64,000 bases of DNA from JANQRZ01 sp965214485 (lineage in GTDB: Bacteria; Bacteroidota; Rhodothermia; Rhodothermales; JANQRZ01), in assembly GCA_965214485.1 (NCBI GenBank), contig CBDCBW010000013.1:1-64000 (forward strand). The letters run 5' to 3'. The translations under genes and the position numbers were made by a program. Under the pieces are notes generated by a model. That model had not been told where the DNA came from, searched no databases, and saw nothing but the letters and a program-made list of their open reading frames with translations. Of the stretch, positions 23,676 through 32,393 are shown in pieces; the first letter of the stretch is position 1; every line of letters starts with the position of its first letter.

Positions 23676-25025
23676 GCCCACCACGCGTCGCCAGAAGCTT
23701 GACGAAAACGCCGGGTCGATGTGCTCGGCGAACGCCTCCCACTCGGGGTAAAAACGCTGGAAGTCATCGGCGCTCATGCAGGCGTCTTTGGCGGGGTAGA
23801 GGCGGCCGCCGGCTTCGCGGACGAGCGCGTCGAGGTCGGTGAAGAGGCGGCGCGTCCGCTCGCCCCGGTTCGGGAAGTCGAGGGCGAGCGTGACGCCGGG
23901 CTGGGGGAACGAGAGCAGGCCCGGCGACTCGGCGTCCCCGAACGTCTTGAGCACGGCGAGGAACGAGGCCTCGCCGCTCCGCGCAATGCGGCCCAGAATC
24001 TCGCGGATCGCCGCGTGCCCGTCGGTGTGGGGGACGACGCACTGGTACTGGAAGAACCCGCGCTGCCCGTAGAGCCGGTTCCAGTCGCCGAGCGCGTCGA
24101 GCGGGTAGAAGAACGGCTCGTAGTGGGTCCGCTTGCGGACGACGGGTTGGAGCTGCTGCCGGTAGTAGAGCGCGTTGAAGGCGCGGACCGTCACCTTGTT
24201 CAGCAGGCCGCCCGGCGCGTCGAGCGGGAGGCGGATGCGGGGCGTCGCGGCCTCGCCCGGCGGCGGGAGCGTGCCCGGCGCGTGGTCGCCCTCGATGTAG
24301 AGTCCGCGCCCGAGGCTCTGCCCCGTCGCGGTCGTGTCGATCCACGCGACGGTGTAGCGCGAGCGGGCGTTCGCCTCGGCGTTGATCTCGAAAAAGGCGT
24401 CGAGCGAACCGAAGCGCTCGCGCCGCATCTCGATCCGGTCGCTCTGGACCGGGATGAGCTGGAGCTCGGCCCAGCGGACGAGCCCCGTCAGCCCGAGCCC
24501 GGCGACCGTCGCGCGGAAGAGCTCGGGGTTCGCCGTCGGCGAGCAGACGGTCTTCGAGCCGTCGGAGCGCCACAGCTCGAAGGCGCGGACGAAGCGCCCG
24601 AGGGTGCCGTCGCGGTGGTGGTTCTTGCCGTGGACGTCGTTGGCGACCGCGCCGCCGACCGAGACGAACTTGGTCCCCGGCGTCACCGGCAGGAACCACC
24701 CTTGCGGCACGGCGAAGGCCAGGAGCTCGGCCAGCGTCACGCCCGCCTCGCACCGCACGACGCCCGCGTCGGCGTCGAAGGCGAGGACGCGGTCGAGGGC
24801 TGACGTGTCGAGCAGCGTGTGGCCGTTGTTCAGGCACGCGTCGCCGTAGGACCGGCCCTGCCCGTAGGCCAGGAGCGACCCGTCCACCGACGGCAGCGCG
24901 TCGCCGCCCGGCACCAGGTGCACGACGCGGTCCGGGGCCGAGCGCGGAATCCGGCCCCAGGAGGCGAAGCGCTCGGTGGCGAAGCGCTCGGTGGCGAAGC
25001 GCTCGGTGGCGGCGGAGCGGCTCAT
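23673..25025 (-). CDS. FAD-linked oxidoreductase, DprE1-like (decaprenylphosphoryl-ribose oxidase family)
   Basis: A 450-residue VAO-fold flavoprotein. LAYGQGRSYGDACLNNG and PVTPGTKFVSVGGAVANDVHGKNHH are the FAD-binding phrases of DprE1, and the C-terminal half (ARSRYTVAWID, THYEPFFYPLD, FFQYQCVVPHTD, FPNRGERTRRLF) also follows that family. In actinobacteria DprE1 oxidises polyprenyl-phosphoryl-ribose on the way to arabinose. Residues 6-20 are three copies of ATERF encoded by a 15-base tandem repeat. It overlaps the ubiA-family gene by four bases (ATGA), so the pair is coupled; together they cover the first steps of a polyprenyl-phosphoryl-pentose route. No DprE2 is in the window. Confidence 0.8.
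   Translation of the reverse strand: MSRSAATERFATERFATERFASWGRIPRSAPDRVVHLVPGGDALPSVDGSLLAYGQGRSYGDACLNNGHTLLDTSALDRVLAFDADAGVVRCEAGVTLAELLAFAVPQGWFLPVTPGTKFVSVGGAVANDVHGKNHHRDGTLGRFVRAFELWRSDGSKTVCSPTANPELFRATVAGLGLTGLVRWAELQLIPVQSDRIEMRRERFGSLDAFFEINAEANARSRYTVAWIDTTATGQSLGRGLYIEGDHAPGTLPPPGEAATPRIRLPLDAPGGLLNKVTVRAFNALYYRQQLQPVVRKRTHYEPFFYPLDALGDWNRLYGQRGFFQYQCVVPHTDGHAAIREILGRIARSGEASFLAVLKTFGDAESPGLLSFPQPGVTLALDFPNRGERTRRLFTDLDALVREAGGRLYPAKDACMSADDFQRFYPEWEAFAEHIDPAFSSSFWRRVVG
24964..25008 (-). repeat. Three in-frame copies of a 15-base unit in the dprE1-like gene
   Basis: GCGAAGCGCTCGGTG three times without mismatch, coding (minus strand) for repeated ATERF near the N-terminus. Confidence 0.9.
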
Positions 25026-25939
25026 AGCGACGCCACCAGAAGCACGGCACCGACCAGGCCGAAGGTGACGTAGCTCGCCGGGTCCTTCGCCGCGAACAGG
25101 ATCGGGTCGTCGTCGAGGTCGCCGCGCCCGGCCAGCAGCCACGCCCGCGTGACCCAGTAGAGCAGCAGCACCGCGACGAGCCACAGCAGGAACGGCTGCT
25201 CGTAGAGCACGCTGACCTCGGGGCTGCGGATGTGGAAGGCGAGGACGAAGACCGAGAGGTAGCCCGCCGCCTGCCCCGCCGTGCGGAGGATCGGCACGTC
25301 GTCGCCCCGGTAGCCGCGCCCGTGCAGCGAGGCCGACGGGTCGAGCTCCGCCCGGCGCAGCTCGGCGAAGCGCTTGAGCAGGGCGAGCGAGAGAAAGAAG
25401 AAGAGCGAGAACGCCAGCAGCCACTCCGACACCGGGACGCCGGTGGCGGCACCGCCGGCGAAGATGCGCAGCGCGTACAGCCCCGCCAGCACCAGCACGT
25501 CGAGCACCGGCTGCCGCTTCAGCACGAACGAGTAGGCCAGCGTCACCGCGAGGTAGACCGCCAGCGTCAGCCGGAACGCCGTGGGCAGCGCGAACCACGC
25601 GATCCCGAAAGCGGCCACCACGAGCGCCGGGGCCAGCACCACCCCAAACCCGAACGGGAGCGCGCCCGAGGCGAACGGGCGGTTCCGCTTCGTCGGGTGC
25701 TGCCGGTCCGCCTCCCGGTCCACGAGGTCGTTGACGACGTAGGCCGACGAGGCGCACAGGCTGAACGCCACGAACCCCAGCGCGGCGCTCATCCACACCT
25801 CCGGCTCGGAGACCCGGTGCGCCATCAGCATCGGGACGAACAGGAGGACGTTCTTGACCCACTGGTACGTCCGCAGCGCCCGGTTGAGCGCGCCGAGGCG
25901 ATTCTGAACGGGAAGCGGGGGCGAGTCTGTAACCGGCAT
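25022..25939 (-). CDS. UbiA-family prenyltransferase, decaprenyl-phosphate phosphoribosyltransferase-like
   Basis: A 305-residue integral membrane protein with about eight or nine helices. The two aspartate-rich UbiA motifs are visible: NDLVDREADRQHPTKRNRP and YSFVLKRQPVLDVLVLAGLY. YQWVKNVLLFVPMLMAHR near the N-terminus and the length match the DPPR-synthase branch (302 residues in mycobacteria), which transfers 5-phosphoribose from PRPP to decaprenyl phosphate. The adjacent, overlapping dprE1-like gene supports this over a quinone or heme role. The start MPVTDSPPL at 25939; a longer open frame upstream has no conserved sequence. Confidence 0.8.
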   Translation of the reverse strand: MPVTDSPPLPVQNRLGALNRALRTYQWVKNVLLFVPMLMAHRVSEPEVWMSAALGFVAFSLCASSAYVVNDLVDREADRQHPTKRNRPFASGALPFGFGVVLAPALVVAAFGIAWFALPTAFRLTLAVYLAVTLAYSFVLKRQPVLDVLVLAGLYALRIFAGGAATGVPVSEWLLAFSLFFFLSLALLKRFAELRRAELDPSASLHGRGYRGDDVPILRTAGQAAGYLSVFVLAFHIRSPEVSVLYEQPFLLWLVAVLLLYWVTRAWLLAGRGDLDDDPILFAAKDPASYVTFGLVGAVLLVASL

Positions 25940-26288
25940 CAGGGGGGCGAGGGTGGTCCAAACGAAATCGAGCTTCGACGGATCGAGCTCAAGCGACGTA
26001 AGCTGCCGCAAAATATCGACCGTGCGGCGGCCCGCAGACTGCTCGACCCGAAAGTGGGTGATTCTCCTTACAACCTCAACTCGTTCGACCGCGCTCCGTG
26101 CAGGCTCCGCGAGGAGCCATCCTCCCGATGCAGATTGGGGAGCGAGCCAGAGACACCCCCGGTTCTGCCCAGCTTCCCGCCTTCGCGGGACGGCAACCGC
26201 AATCGGGGCGAGGGGCACGAAAGCGGGGGCGCAGCAGGAATCGCTGCGCCCCCGGGCTCTCGGTGGGCTGCGGGGTCCGGCGTCGGAG
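25940..26288. other. Gene-free gap upstream of the ubiA-family gene
   Basis: 349 bases without a recognisable gene. It is less GC-rich than its surroundings between about 25960 and 26110. On the minus strand TATTTTG (around 26010-26020) is a possible -7 element for the ubiA/dprE1 pair. The terminator hairpin of gcdH lies at 26225-26253. Confidence 0.5.
26225..26253 (-). terminator. Hairpin after the glutaryl-CoA dehydrogenase gene
   Basis: GGGGGCGCAGC, seven bases, GCTGCGCCCCC: a perfect 11-base stem 36 bases past the stop of the minus-strand gene. No T-run follows on either strand, so it may act as a stem-only terminator or RNA stabiliser. Confidence 0.6.
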
Positions 26289-27554
26289 CTACTTGGCCGT
26301 GGCCAGCGCCTTCGCGACCTGCGGCGAGGACGCCTGGCCGTTCGCCGGCAGGTCGTTGCCGCGCGGCATGAACGCCTGGAGGCCGGTGATCTCGCGGCCC
26401 AGGATCAGGCCGTGGATGTCGTAGGTCCCCTCGTAGGTGTTTACCGACTCGAGGTTGACCATGTGGTGGATCACGCGGTACTCGCCCGTGATGCCGTTGC
26501 CGCCGAGCATGTCGCGCGCGACGCGGGCGACGTCGAGCGCGCGCCCGACGTTGTTGCGCTTGGCGAGCGAGACCATCGGCGGGGCGACCTTGCCGGCGTC
26601 CTTGAGGACGCCAAGCCGCCACGCCAAGAGCTGCATCTGGGTGATGTCGGTGAGCATGTTCGCCAGCTTGGTCTGGACGAGCTGGTTCGCCGCGAGCGGG
26701 TAGCCGAACTGCTTGCGCTCCGAGACGTACTGCCGCGCGCGGCGGTAGCAGTCCTCGGCCGCGCCGACCGCGCCCCAGGCGATGCCGTAGCGCGCGTTGT
26801 TGAGGCACGAAAACGGGCCCTTCAGCCCGCGGATTTCGGGGAAGACGTTCTCGTCCGGGACGAAGCAGTCGTCGAAGACCATCTCGCCGGTGTGGCTCGC
26901 CCGGAGGCTCATCTTGTTGTGCGTCACCGGGGCCGTGTAGCCGTCCATGCCCTGCTCGACGAGGAAACCGCGGATCACCCCGTCCTCGCCTTCGCCCTTC
27001 GACTTGGCCCAGACCACGCCGACGTCGGCGACGGGCGAGTTCGTGATCCACATCTTCGCGCCGTTGAGGACGAACCCGCCGTCGACCTTCTGCGCCGTCG
27101 TCTCCATCGAGCCGGGGTCGGAGCCGTGGTTCGGCTCGGTCAGCCCGAAGCAGCCGATCATCTCGGCCGAGGCCAGCTTCGGTAGGAAGCGCCGGCGCTG
27201 CTCTTCGGTGCCGAAGGCGTGGATCGGGTACATCACCAGCGACGACTGCACACTCGCGAACGAGCGGTAGCCCGAGTCGACGCGCTCGAGCTCGCGGGCG
27301 ATCAGGCCGTAGGCGGTGTAGCTCGCGCCGAGGCCGCCGTACTCCTCGGGGATCGTCGCGCCGAGCAAGCCCATCTCGGCCATCTCGCCGGGGATCTCGT
27401 CGTGGAAGATCTCATCCTGATTGCCCTCCAAGGCGCGCGGCTCGAGGTGCTGCTGCGCGTAGTCGCGGGCGGACTGCATGATGAGGCGGTCCTCCTCGGA
27501 GAGCATCTGCTCGAAGAGGAACGCGTCGTCGGTGTTGAAGTGGTTTTTCGGCAT
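26289..27554 (-). CDS. gcdH: Glutaryl-CoA dehydrogenase-like acyl-CoA dehydrogenase
   Basis: A 421-residue flavoenzyme that oxidises, and in the glutaryl branch decarboxylates, an acyl-CoA, passing electrons to ETF. The phrases SGYRSFASVQSSLVMYPI, GCFGLTEPNHGSDPGSMET and YEGTYDIHGLILGREITGLQAF are those of glutaryl-CoA dehydrogenase rather than of straight-chain enzymes; the Glu in TYEGT is the catalytic base. It lies near fixABCX (29.6-33.1 kb, same strand), a plausible electron acceptor set. The start MPKNHFNTDD at 27554. Confidence 0.85.
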   Translation of the reverse strand: MPKNHFNTDDAFLFEQMLSEEDRLIMQSARDYAQQHLEPRALEGNQDEIFHDEIPGEMAEMGLLGATIPEEYGGLGASYTAYGLIARELERVDSGYRSFASVQSSLVMYPIHAFGTEEQRRRFLPKLASAEMIGCFGLTEPNHGSDPGSMETTAQKVDGGFVLNGAKMWITNSPVADVGVVWAKSKGEGEDGVIRGFLVEQGMDGYTAPVTHNKMSLRASHTGEMVFDDCFVPDENVFPEIRGLKGPFSCLNNARYGIAWGAVGAAEDCYRRARQYVSERKQFGYPLAANQLVQTKLANMLTDITQMQLLAWRLGVLKDAGKVAPPMVSLAKRNNVGRALDVARVARDMLGGNGITGEYRVIHHMVNLESVNTYEGTYDIHGLILGREITGLQAFMPRGNDLPANGQASSPQVAKALATAK

Positions 27555-27751
27555 GGGGGCGTCCAGTCAGTCAGGGGTCCGTGGTCGAGGGTCCGGGGTC
27601 GGGGGCCGCGTACGGCGGGGCTCGTCGGCGTTTTCCACGCCTGCCGGGTGGTTCAGTTCGCGCCGCGCCCGGTCCCGGGTCGCGGTTTCTTCAAAGGTAC
27701 ACGCGGCGAGCGCGGCGGTCTCCCGCCCCCCCTGCTCCCGCGCCTCTCCCC

Positions 27752-29530
27752 TCAGAGCCACACCGCCCGGATCATCAGGAGGGACACGACGCTCACGATG
27801 ACGTTGACGACGAGGCCGGTGCGGAGGTAGTCGCTGAAGCGGTACCCCCCGGCGGCCATCACCATGAGGTTGGTCTGGTAGCCGATGGGCGTCAGGAAGC
27901 TCGCCGACGCCGCCACGGCGACGGCCACGCCGAACGCCTCGGGCGGGGCACCCAGGCTGTGAGCCGCCGCCAAGCCGACACCGATCATGAGCGCCGCAGC
28001 GGCGTTGTTCGTGATGATCTCCGTCAGCAGGCTCGTCGCAACGTACACGGCGACCAGGACTCCCATCGTCCCGAAGCCTGCCGACTGCGCGACGAGGCCG
28101 CCGGCGACGGTCGCCGCGAGGCCCGTCACCTCGATGGCCCGGCCCAGCCCGAGCGCGGCGGCGATGACCAGAAGGACCGGGACGTCGACGGCAGCCCGCG
28201 CCTCCCGCCCCGGCAGGCACCCCGTCGCGACGATGGCGAGGGCACCGACGAACGCGGTCGTGACGATCGGGGCGAGGCCGAGCGCGGCTACGAGCACGAC
28301 GGCCAGCAGGACCGCGAGGGCGAGCGGCCCCTTCCCCCTGTGCGGGCGCGGCGGCCCGGCGTGGCGCGGGGCCACGAGGTAGAACTCGTCCCGGCGCTGG
28401 TTCCACCGCCGGTCGAAGCCGTCGGCAGCCTCGACCAGGAGGAGGTCGCCGGCCTCGAGGGGGACGCGCCCGAGCGCGCCCGAGACGGCGGCGTCCCGGC
28501 GGCGCACCCCGAGCACGACGCCGTGGTAGCGCTCGCGGAAGCCGACCTCGCGCAGGCTCCGCCCGACGAGCTCCGACGACGGCGCGACGACGGCCTCGAA
28601 GAGCGGCAGCGTCGCGCCCGCCGGTGCCGCCACCGGCTCGACGACCCGCCGGAGGCCCGGCCGCTCGAGCACCGCGTCGAGGTGGCGCGGGCTGCCGCGG
28701 AAGGTGAGCACGTCGCCCGCCCGCAGCACCGCCTCGGGCGAGGCCGCCACGAGCGCGTCGCCCGTCCGGACGTGGACCAGGTAGGCGTCGCCGAGCGCCC
28801 TCAGCCCGGCGGCCTCGACGGTCTGCCCGGCCAGGGGGGAGCCCGCCGCGACGCGCACCTCGAACAGGAAGTCCGCCAGCTCCTTCTCGACCGACTCCCC
28901 GGGCCGGCTCCGGTCCGGGAGGAAGCGGTGCCCGACGAGGGCGAAGTAGGCCAGGACCGCGAGCGCCGCCGGGACCCCCGCCCACGCCAGGTCGAACATC
29001 CCCAGGCCCTGGGCACCGGAGGCCTCCATCAGCCCCGAGACGAGGAGGTTCGTCGACGTGCCGATGAGCGTCGTCGTGCCCCCCACGATGGCCGCGTACG
29101 AGAGCGGAATCATCAGCTTCGACGTCGGCACGCCGTGGGCCTCGCACCACGCCTGGACGCGCGGGATGAGCATCGCCACGACCGGCGTGTTGTTGAGGAA
29201 GGCAGACATCGCCGCCGCCGAGCCCATGAGCTGCGCCGTGACGCGGGGCACGTTCGAGGAGCGCGGGAAGAGCAGGCGGTCGGCGAACCCGAGTGCCCCG
29301 GTGTGCTGCACCCCGGCCGCGACGACGAAGAGGGCACCGACCGTCAGGACCGCGCTGTTGGACAGCCCGGCGAAGGCCTCCTCCGGCGTCAGGATGCCCA
29401 GCACGAGGAGCGGAGCGAGGCTGCTCAGCAGCACCAGGTCGGGCCGCCCCACGCCCCGGACGAGCGCCGCGAGCACGAGCCCGATGACGCCGAGGGTTGC
29501 CCAAGCCTCCCAAGTGAGAGCCTCCACCAT
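27752..29530 (-). CDS. SLC13/DASS-family permease with two RCK_C (TrkA-C) domains
   Basis: A 592-residue membrane transporter in two membrane halves (about 1-200 and 390-592) with a soluble centre. Each half has an Asn-rich transport motif: AFLNNTPVVAML and TEIITNNAAAALM. The centre (about 205-370) has two TrkA-C type regulatory domains (VRVAAGSPLAGQTVEAAGL..., FEAVVAPSSELVGRSLREV...). Bacterial proteins of this shape carry sulfate, dicarboxylates or other anions with sodium; the substrate here is unknown. It lies between gcdH and fixX on the same strand with large gaps, so it may be a separate unit. Confidence 0.85.
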   Translation of the reverse strand: MVEALTWEAWATLGVIGLVLAALVRGVGRPDLVLLSSLAPLLVLGILTPEEAFAGLSNSAVLTVGALFVVAAGVQHTGALGFADRLLFPRSSNVPRVTAQLMGSAAAMSAFLNNTPVVAMLIPRVQAWCEAHGVPTSKLMIPLSYAAIVGGTTTLIGTSTNLLVSGLMEASGAQGLGMFDLAWAGVPAALAVLAYFALVGHRFLPDRSRPGESVEKELADFLFEVRVAAGSPLAGQTVEAAGLRALGDAYLVHVRTGDALVAASPEAVLRAGDVLTFRGSPRHLDAVLERPGLRRVVEPVAAPAGATLPLFEAVVAPSSELVGRSLREVGFRERYHGVVLGVRRRDAAVSGALGRVPLEAGDLLLVEAADGFDRRWNQRRDEFYLVAPRHAGPPRPHRGKGPLALAVLLAVVLVAALGLAPIVTTAFVGALAIVATGCLPGREARAAVDVPVLLVIAAALGLGRAIEVTGLAATVAGGLVAQSAGFGTMGVLVAVYVATSLLTEIITNNAAAALMIGVGLAAAHSLGAPPEAFGVAVAVAASASFLTPIGYQTNLMVMAAGGYRFSDYLRTGLVVNVIVSVVSLLMIRAVWL

Positions 29531-29596
29531 GCGCGTGAGACACCCGGTCGGCGTCGCGGGGCCTAGTCCAGGCCGTGGACTGGCCGAGAGGGTGGG

Positions 29597-29911
29597 CTAG
29601 CCCAGGTTCCAGTTCACGCCGCGCCCCTCCTCGGGGTCGGGGTAGCGCCACGTGACGGCCCCCTGGTCGCAGGCGTACATGCACGTCCCGCACTCGATGC
29701 AGTCCTCGAACTGGAAGTGCACCAGGCCGCGCTCGTCGATGGTGTAGCAGTTGGCCGGGCAGACGTAGGTCGTGCACTTGTGCGGGCAGACGGTGTTGCA
29801 GATGTCGGTCTCGACCAGGATGTGCGGCCGGGCCTCGCTCCGCCCCTGGTTGCGGTAGGCGACGGTGCCGAGGCGCTCGGCGATGCTCAGGGTCTTGACG
29901 TCGTCGGGCAT
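29597..29911 (-). CDS. fixX: Ferredoxin-like protein FixX
   Basis: A 104-residue iron-sulfur protein. CIECGTCMYACDQGAV gives the C-x2-C-x2-C-x3-C pattern of a [4Fe-4S] cluster and a run of cysteines at about 39-58 (ICNTVCPHKC, YVCPANC) fits FixX, where the fourth ligand pattern is reduced to one functional cluster. It is the last gene of fixABCX, 63 bases after fixC, and would pass electrons from FixC onward. Confidence 0.9.
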   Translation of the reverse strand: MPDDVKTLSIAERLGTVAYRNQGRSEARPHILVETDICNTVCPHKCTTYVCPANCYTIDERGLVHFQFEDCIECGTCMYACDQGAVTWRYPDPEEGRGVNWNLG

Positions 29912-29952
29912 ACGGAAGCTCTGCTGGTCGGAGAATGGCAGGGTAGAGGGTG

Positions 29953-29982
29953 CGGGGGCCTACGGGGCGGGGGCCTACAGGG
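29953..29982 (-). repeat. 15-base tandem duplication covering the fixC stop codon
   Basis: CGGGGGCCTACGGGG at 29953-29967 and CGGGGGCCTACAGGG at 29968-29982. On the minus strand the copy nearer the gene contains the TAG stop of fixC and the second copy repeats it. Confidence 0.8.
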
Positions 29983-31300
29983 ATCGGGCGGCGCGGGAGC
30001 CCAGCTTGACGAGGTCCCAGTAGCCCAGGTGCTCGCGGCGCACGTCGCGGAGGATCTGGTACGCCTTCCGCGTCGGGCGGTTGTCGACGGTGAAGAACTC
30101 CCGGCCAAAATCGCAGACGAGGCGCGGGACGGCTCCGAACATGGCCGGACTGTGGAGCACCTGGACGGCCTGCTGGAAGCCGCGCAGGTCCTGCATCACG
30201 TACGAGTTGTCGAGCGCGGCGCGGTAGTGCTGGAGGAAGGCCCCGCTGAAGTTCTGCGCAGCCTTCGCCTCGAGGACGGTCTCAGCGGCCAGGATGCCGG
30301 AGCGCATCGCGTAGTCCATCCCCTGGATCGCGCGGCCCGCGTTGAGGACGAGGTTCGCGGCCTCGCCCGCGATGAGGACGCCGTCGGCGTAGACCTCGCG
30401 CGGCATCACCCGCATGTCGCCCGTCGAGACGACCTTCGCCGAGTACTCCAGCACCTCGCCGCCCCGGAGCGCGTCGGCGACGGCGGGGTGGGTCTTGAAC
30501 CGGTTCAGCAGGTCGTACGGCTTGAGCCCGGCGCGGCGCAGGTCCGCCATCCCGAGGACCAGGCCGATGGACACCGACTCGCGGTTGGTGTAGAGGAACC
30601 CGCCGCCCTCGACGCCGCCCGAGGCGTAGCCGACGAACTCGTTCGACATGCCGCTGTGCTCGCTGAGCTGGAACCGGTCTTCGAGCACGCCCCGCTCGAA
30701 CCGGATCACCTCTTTGACGCCGACGGCCAGGCCTTCGGCGGGGACGTACTTCGTTTGCAGCCCGACCTGCCGGGTGAGCAGGTTGTTGACGCCCTCGGCG
30801 AGGATCACGCAGTCGGCGTAGAACGCCTCGCCGCCGGCCCGGATGCCGGTGACCTGGCCGTCCTCTTTGATGACTTCCTCGACGAGGATGTCGGTGGCGA
30901 GGAGCGACTCGTCGGCGGCGGCGCTCGCGTCGATGGCCTCCTGGACTTTGCCGGCGAGCCACGCGTCGAAGCGGGCGCGGAGGACGGTGACGCCGGAGTA
31001 GGGCGGGGTGTCGAAGTGGTCGCTCTTGAAGTCGAGCGAGAACGCCGCGCCGTCGTCCATGAAGGTGAGGCGGCGGTGGTTCACGAAGCGCTCCCACCCG
31101 GCGTCGGGGTCGTGCCAGTAGTTCGGAACGAGGCGGGCGAGGTCGCGGCCCCAGAGGACGCCGCCGGAGACGTTTTTCGCGCCGCTCCACTCGCCGCGCT
31201 CGACGAGGAGGAAGCGGGCGTCGGCGCGCGCGAGGGTCATCGCCGCCGCGAGCCCGGCCGGGCCGCCGCCGACGATGATGCAGTCGAAGCGCTCGTCCAT
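29975..31300 (-). CDS. fixC: FAD-dependent oxidoreductase FixC (ETF-quinone oxidoreductase family)
   Basis: A 441-residue flavoprotein: CIIVGGGPAGLAAAMTLARA at 7-26 is the ADP-binding Rossmann motif, followed by GAKNVSGGVLWG and DKLDFKSDHF-type sequence, and a C-terminal VLIAGEAANLVLNAGRAIQGMDYA motif for the FAD ribityl region. This matches FixC, which accepts electrons from the FixAB flavoprotein and passes them to quinone; in the bifurcating complex FixX/ferredoxin gets the low-potential electron. It begins three bases after etfA ends. Confidence 0.92.
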   Translation of the reverse strand: MDERFDCIIVGGGPAGLAAAMTLARADARFLLVERGEWSGAKNVSGGVLWGRDLARLVPNYWHDPDAGWERFVNHRRLTFMDDGAAFSLDFKSDHFDTPPYSGVTVLRARFDAWLAGKVQEAIDASAAADESLLATDILVEEVIKEDGQVTGIRAGGEAFYADCVILAEGVNNLLTRQVGLQTKYVPAEGLAVGVKEVIRFERGVLEDRFQLSEHSGMSNEFVGYASGGVEGGGFLYTNRESVSIGLVLGMADLRRAGLKPYDLLNRFKTHPAVADALRGGEVLEYSAKVVSTGDMRVMPREVYADGVLIAGEAANLVLNAGRAIQGMDYAMRSGILAAETVLEAKAAQNFSGAFLQHYRAALDNSYVMQDLRGFQQAVQVLHSPAMFGAVPRLVCDFGREFFTVDNRPTRKAYQILRDVRREHLGYWDLVKLGSRAARSL

Positions 31301-31303
31301 AGG

Positions 31304-32284
31304 CTAGGCGGCTTGGGCGTTTTTGATCTCGGCGATGAGCGCCGGCAGGATGTCGTACAGGTCGCCGACCAGGCCGTAGGTCGCCACGTCGAAGATCGGC
31401 GCGTCGGCGTTGTTGTTGACGGCGATGATGATGCGGCTGTTGCTCATCCCCGCGACGTGCTGGATCGCGCCCGAGACGCCGACGGCGAAGTAGACCTCGG
31501 GCGAGACGACCTTGCCGGTCTGCCCGATCTGCGCCGTCGCCGGAAACATGCCGGTCTCGACCACCGCCCGGCTCGCGCCGATGGCGGCCCCCGTGACCTC
31601 GGCGAGCTCCTCGACGAGGCGCTTGGCCGCGTCGTCCTTGACCCCGCGCCCGGCGGCGACGACCACGCGGGCGTCGCTCAGATCGACGCCGCCCGCCACG
31701 CTCGCCACCACCTCGCGGAGCGTCTGTTTGGCACCAGGTGCGCCGAAGGCGACGGCCTCGACCGTGCCCTCGACCGGCGACTCCTCGGCGACGTACGAGC
31801 CGCTGCGGACCGAGACGAGGATGGGCTTCCCGGCGGGGGCCTCGGCCCGCGTCCGGGCCAGAAACTTGGCCGCCATCACCGGGCGCAGCGCCTCGACCGC
31901 GCCGCCCTTGATCTCGAACTCGGCCACGTCCGCGACGACCGCGCCGCCGGTCCGCACGGCGAGCGCGCCGAGGACGTCCTTCACGCCCTCGGTCGAGGGG
32001 AACGCGACGAGGGCCGGCTTCGCCTGCTCGATCACGGCGGCGAGTGCGCCGAGCACCGGGGCGTTGAGCGGAGTCTCGAACGACGCGTCGGCGACGGTGT
32101 AGACCGTCTGCGCGCCGTAGCGCTGCGCGGCCTCGGCGGCCGCCGAGGGGTCGGGCGCGAGCACGACCGCGGCGAGGGCGTGCCCGTGCTGTGCGGCGAG
32201 CGTGCGGCACCGCGTCAGGACTTCGAGCGAGGCCCGCGTCGGCTGACCGTTCGAGAGCGCGACGAAGGAGAGAACAGTAGGCAT
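31304..32284 (-). CDS. fixB: Electron transfer flavoprotein alpha subunit (FixB/EtfA)
   Basis: A 326-residue ETF alpha subunit. The C-terminal FAD-binding domain is fully recognisable: VVVAAGRGVKDDA, TGAAIGASRAVVETG, IGQTGKVVSPEVYFAVGVSG, NSRIIIAVNNNADAPIFDVA. The N-terminal half is the adenine-nucleotide-hydrolase-like fold. It pairs with the FixA subunit upstream. The start MPTVLSFVAL at 32284 leaves a 106-base gap that holds a repeat tract. Confidence 0.93.
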   Translation of the reverse strand: MPTVLSFVALSNGQPTRASLEVLTRCRTLAAQHGHALAAVVLAPDPSAAAEAAQRYGAQTVYTVADASFETPLNAPVLGALAAVIEQAKPALVAFPSTEGVKDVLGALAVRTGGAVVADVAEFEIKGGAVEALRPVMAAKFLARTRAEAPAGKPILVSVRSGSYVAEESPVEGTVEAVAFGAPGAKQTLREVVASVAGGVDLSDARVVVAAGRGVKDDAAKRLVEELAEVTGAAIGASRAVVETGMFPATAQIGQTGKVVSPEVYFAVGVSGAIQHVAGMSNSRIIIAVNNNADAPIFDVATYGLVGDLYDILPALIAEIKNAQAA

Positions 32285-32352
32285 GGAAGAGGGAATGGAG
32301 GGAAAGGAAGGAGGAGAGGGAGCGACAGGGGCGAGCGGTTTCCGCAAGGGCT

Positions 32353-32393
32353 GCGTCTTGCGCTCTTCCTTTCCCTCCGCGCTTCCGCTCTTA
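32353..32393 (-). repeat. GAGCGGAAG-type tract starting at the etfB stop codon
   Basis: On the minus strand the etfB stop TAA is followed by GAGCGGAAGCGCGGAGG, then GAAAGGAAGAGCGC. This matches the radC and dprE1-like gene ends, which also read TAA GAGCGGAAG. Confidence 0.75.

Noticed and set aside
25022..26218. A longer ubiA-family protein starting at 26218
   Set aside because: The added 93 residues have no similarity to the family, whose length fits a start at 25939.
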